Positions 7,135-8,137 of a stretch of 8,137 bases of DNA are shown one piece after another. The DNA comes from an uncultured Campylobacter sp. (lineage in GTDB: Bacteria > Actinomycetota > Actinomycetes > Mycobacteriales > Mycobacteriaceae). The notes below the pieces were generated by a model that was given only the letters and a program-made list of their open reading frames with translations, did not search any database and was not told the DNA's origin. The stretch is from positions 1 through 8,137 of the forward strand of contig CAMIME010000066.1 in assembly GCA_946221035.1 (NCBI GenBank), written 5' to 3'. Position numbers and translations under genes: made by a program. The first letter of the stretch is position 1. Each line of letters starts with the position of its first letter.

Positions 7135-7482
7135 TTACACAGTGCCCGGCACCTGATTCTCAGGAGGCGCCGGGCGCTTGTCGCTGACGGTGACGCCGTA
7201 GATGGAGCGGCCCATGATGTAGGAGGCGACGGAGCCAACGATCCACACCCCGAAGGTGGCGATGATGGCGCGGATGAAGTCGTTCAGGTCGAAGCCGGTG
7301 GTGGACCAGGAATAGATCAGCTTTGCCACGATCATGATTGGAAAGGCGATGCACACCAGCGGGCCCAGCAGGTTCACGCGGGTGAGCGCGTCGGGCGAGC
7401 GCAGCTGCAGCAGCGTGGTGGCCACGACGCAGATGGTGGCGATGACCACGAGAACGGCGACGACGATTTCTGCGATGGTCAT
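7135..7482 (-). CDS. mrpG: Mrp-type Na+/H+ antiporter subunit G
   Basis: The 115-residue membrane protein has three helices, about 5-25, 35-56 and 68-92. RSPDALTRVN at 28-37, with the charged residues between the first two helices, is typical of MrpG/MnhG/PhaG. MrpG is one of the small accessory subunits of the multi-subunit proton-driven Na+ exporter, needed for assembly rather than carrying the ion path by itself. Its ATG overlaps the stop of mrpF by one base (TAATG at 7484-7480). AGAGGA lies eight bases upstream, so the two are translationally coupled. The frame could extend further upstream into mrpF to 7599, but that extension is arginine- and histidine-rich and lacks a signal. The last 20 residues are a short polar tail. 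Confidence 0.9.
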   Translation of the reverse strand: MTIAEIVVAVLVVIATICVVATTLLQLRSPDALTRVNLLGPLVCIAFPIMIVAKLIYSWSTTGFDLNDFIRAIIATFGVWIVGSVASYIMGRSIYGVTVSDKRPAPPENQVPGTV

Positions 7483-7748
7483 TAGCGGCGTCCTCTCGAG
7501 ATGATGCGGGCCATGGCGATTGTGGGGATCACACCGCACACAAGGGCAGCGAGGATGGGGATTTCGTAACCGATCATCGTCTCCTTTTGCAAGGTCCAAA
7601 CCAGGAAGATGACCACCATGGCGTAGAAGATGACGTCCGCCATCACGGCGCGGGACAGTTCATCCTTGGTCAGGATTAGGGCGCCGAGCACGACAAGCAG
7701 GCACACCGCCATGATCACCATGCACACCGTCACGATTGTTTCGAACAT
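7482..7748 (-). CDS. mrpF: Mrp-type Na+/H+ antiporter subunit F
   Basis: The 88-residue protein has three transmembrane segments (about 3-26, 36-53 and 62-82). SRAVMADVIF at 32-41 contains the Arg33 and Asp38 pair that corresponds to the conserved Arg and LD motif of MrpF at the start of the second helix. It works in the Mrp complex with subunits A, C, D, E and G. The ATG at 7748 lies four bases after the mrpE stop codon, with AAAGGA about 12 bases upstream, inside the end of mrpE. Its gene overlaps mrpG. It is short, but family length is normal. Confidence 0.9.
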   Translation of the reverse strand: MFETIVTVCMVIMAVCLLVVLGALILTKDELSRAVMADVIFYAMVVIFLVWTLQKETMIGYEIPILAALVCGVIPTIAMARIISRGRR

Positions 7749-7751
7749 GGT

Positions 7752-8137
7752 CTAGTCGATCCTTTCTGCCGGTGCCACGTATGGCTCCCACTGCACGGTG
7801 GCTGGGTCGATGGGGGAGTTCTTCAGCTCGGGCTTGATGTGTTCCTCCATGTCCGCGAGGGAGGCGATCACGTCCTCCGGGTCGCCACCGAACACGGCCT
7901 GGACGATAAGCACGTCGGAGCCGGTTTCCACCACCTTATGGCGCAGCCCCATGGATAGGGTTCCCGGGGTTGCGGTGATGGAGGTGGTGAACCAGAAGAG
8001 TTCCCATTCGCCGGTAAGCCGCAGCGGGTAGTAGATCACGATCGGTTCGATGCCGGGGTTCGGCGAGAACGCCGCCACAATAGCGTCCCAGCCGGCGACG
8101 AAGATCTCTTTGATGATCCAGAAGGTGTAGCCGATCC
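7752..8137 (-). CDS. mrpE: Mrp-type Na+/H+ antiporter subunit E, C-terminal 127 residues (5' end outside window)
   Basis: The minus-strand frame is open from the right edge to TAG at 7754-7752, giving 127 visible residues. The motif SITATPGTLSMGL (visible residues 52-64) is the signature of MrpE/MnhE, which normally is about 160-200 residues with N-terminal helices. The missing part should hold those helices. A GTG at 8078 would give a truncated 108-residue form, but the family signature and continuous frame show that the gene begins beyond the window. The order E-F-G is the conserved end of mrp operons, so subunits A, C and D are expected just to the right. The complex exports Na+ in exchange for protons and supports pH and salt homeostasis. 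Confidence 0.92.
   Translation of the reverse strand, partial: IGYTFWIIKEIFVAGWDAIVAAFSPNPGIEPIVIYYPLRLTGEWELFWFTTSITATPGTLSMGLRHKVVETGSDVLIVQAVFGGDPEDVIASLADMEEHIKPELKNSPIDPATVQWEPYVAPAERID

Noticed and set aside
7483..7599. Upstream extension of the mrpG frame
   Set aside because: It lies entirely within mrpF, is rich in Arg, His and Pro, and the TAATG junction with AGAGGA gives a proper start at 7482.

Overview
The window looks like a chromosomal segment of a high-GC Corynebacterium. The LysC and Asd proteins, the N-terminal two thirds of LeuA and the ECF sigma factor all read like the C. glutamicum proteins as I remember them. The order leuA - membrane protein - lysC - asd - sigC is also the corynebacterial one. 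No insertion sequence, phage, tRNA, rRNA or CRISPR array is visible, and no stretch over 300 bases lacks a gene.

Left part (1-2080, minus strand): the 5' portion of leuA (2-isopropylmalate synthase) runs off the left edge. In front of it lies a compact leucine attenuator. A promoter sits inside the 3' end of the upstream gene, followed by an apparently leaderless 17-residue leader peptide with four consecutive Leu codons, then a set of competing RNA stems. Upstream is a ten-helix drug/metabolite-transporter (DMT) family permease whose gene is divergent from lysC.

Centre (2100-4445, plus strand): the lysC-asd operon encodes aspartokinase and aspartate-semialdehyde dehydrogenase, the first two steps of the aspartate family pathway (Lys, Thr, Met, diaminopimelate). 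lysC keeps the internal Shine-Dalgarno and GTG start for the separate 172-residue beta subunit. The positions I recall as mutated in feedback-resistant C. glutamicum are wild type. A GC-rich hairpin overlaps the 3' ends of asd and the convergent gene.

Right part (4465-8137, minus strand): reading leftward, the genes are mrpE (partial), mrpF and mrpG, the last subunits of an Mrp-type Na+/H+ antiporter; then sigC, a lipoprotein with two DUF1541/YdhK repeats, and a YkvI-family LeuT-fold-like transporter with an unusual 125-residue acidic tail. The last three are closely spaced on one strand and probably form an operon. SigC of C. glutamicum is known from the literature to respond to impaired cytochrome aa3 oxidase, including copper limitation. 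DUF1541 lipoproteins are associated with copper. The sigC-DUF1541-YkvI cluster is therefore the least described part of the window, with a plausible copper and respiration link that is inference only.
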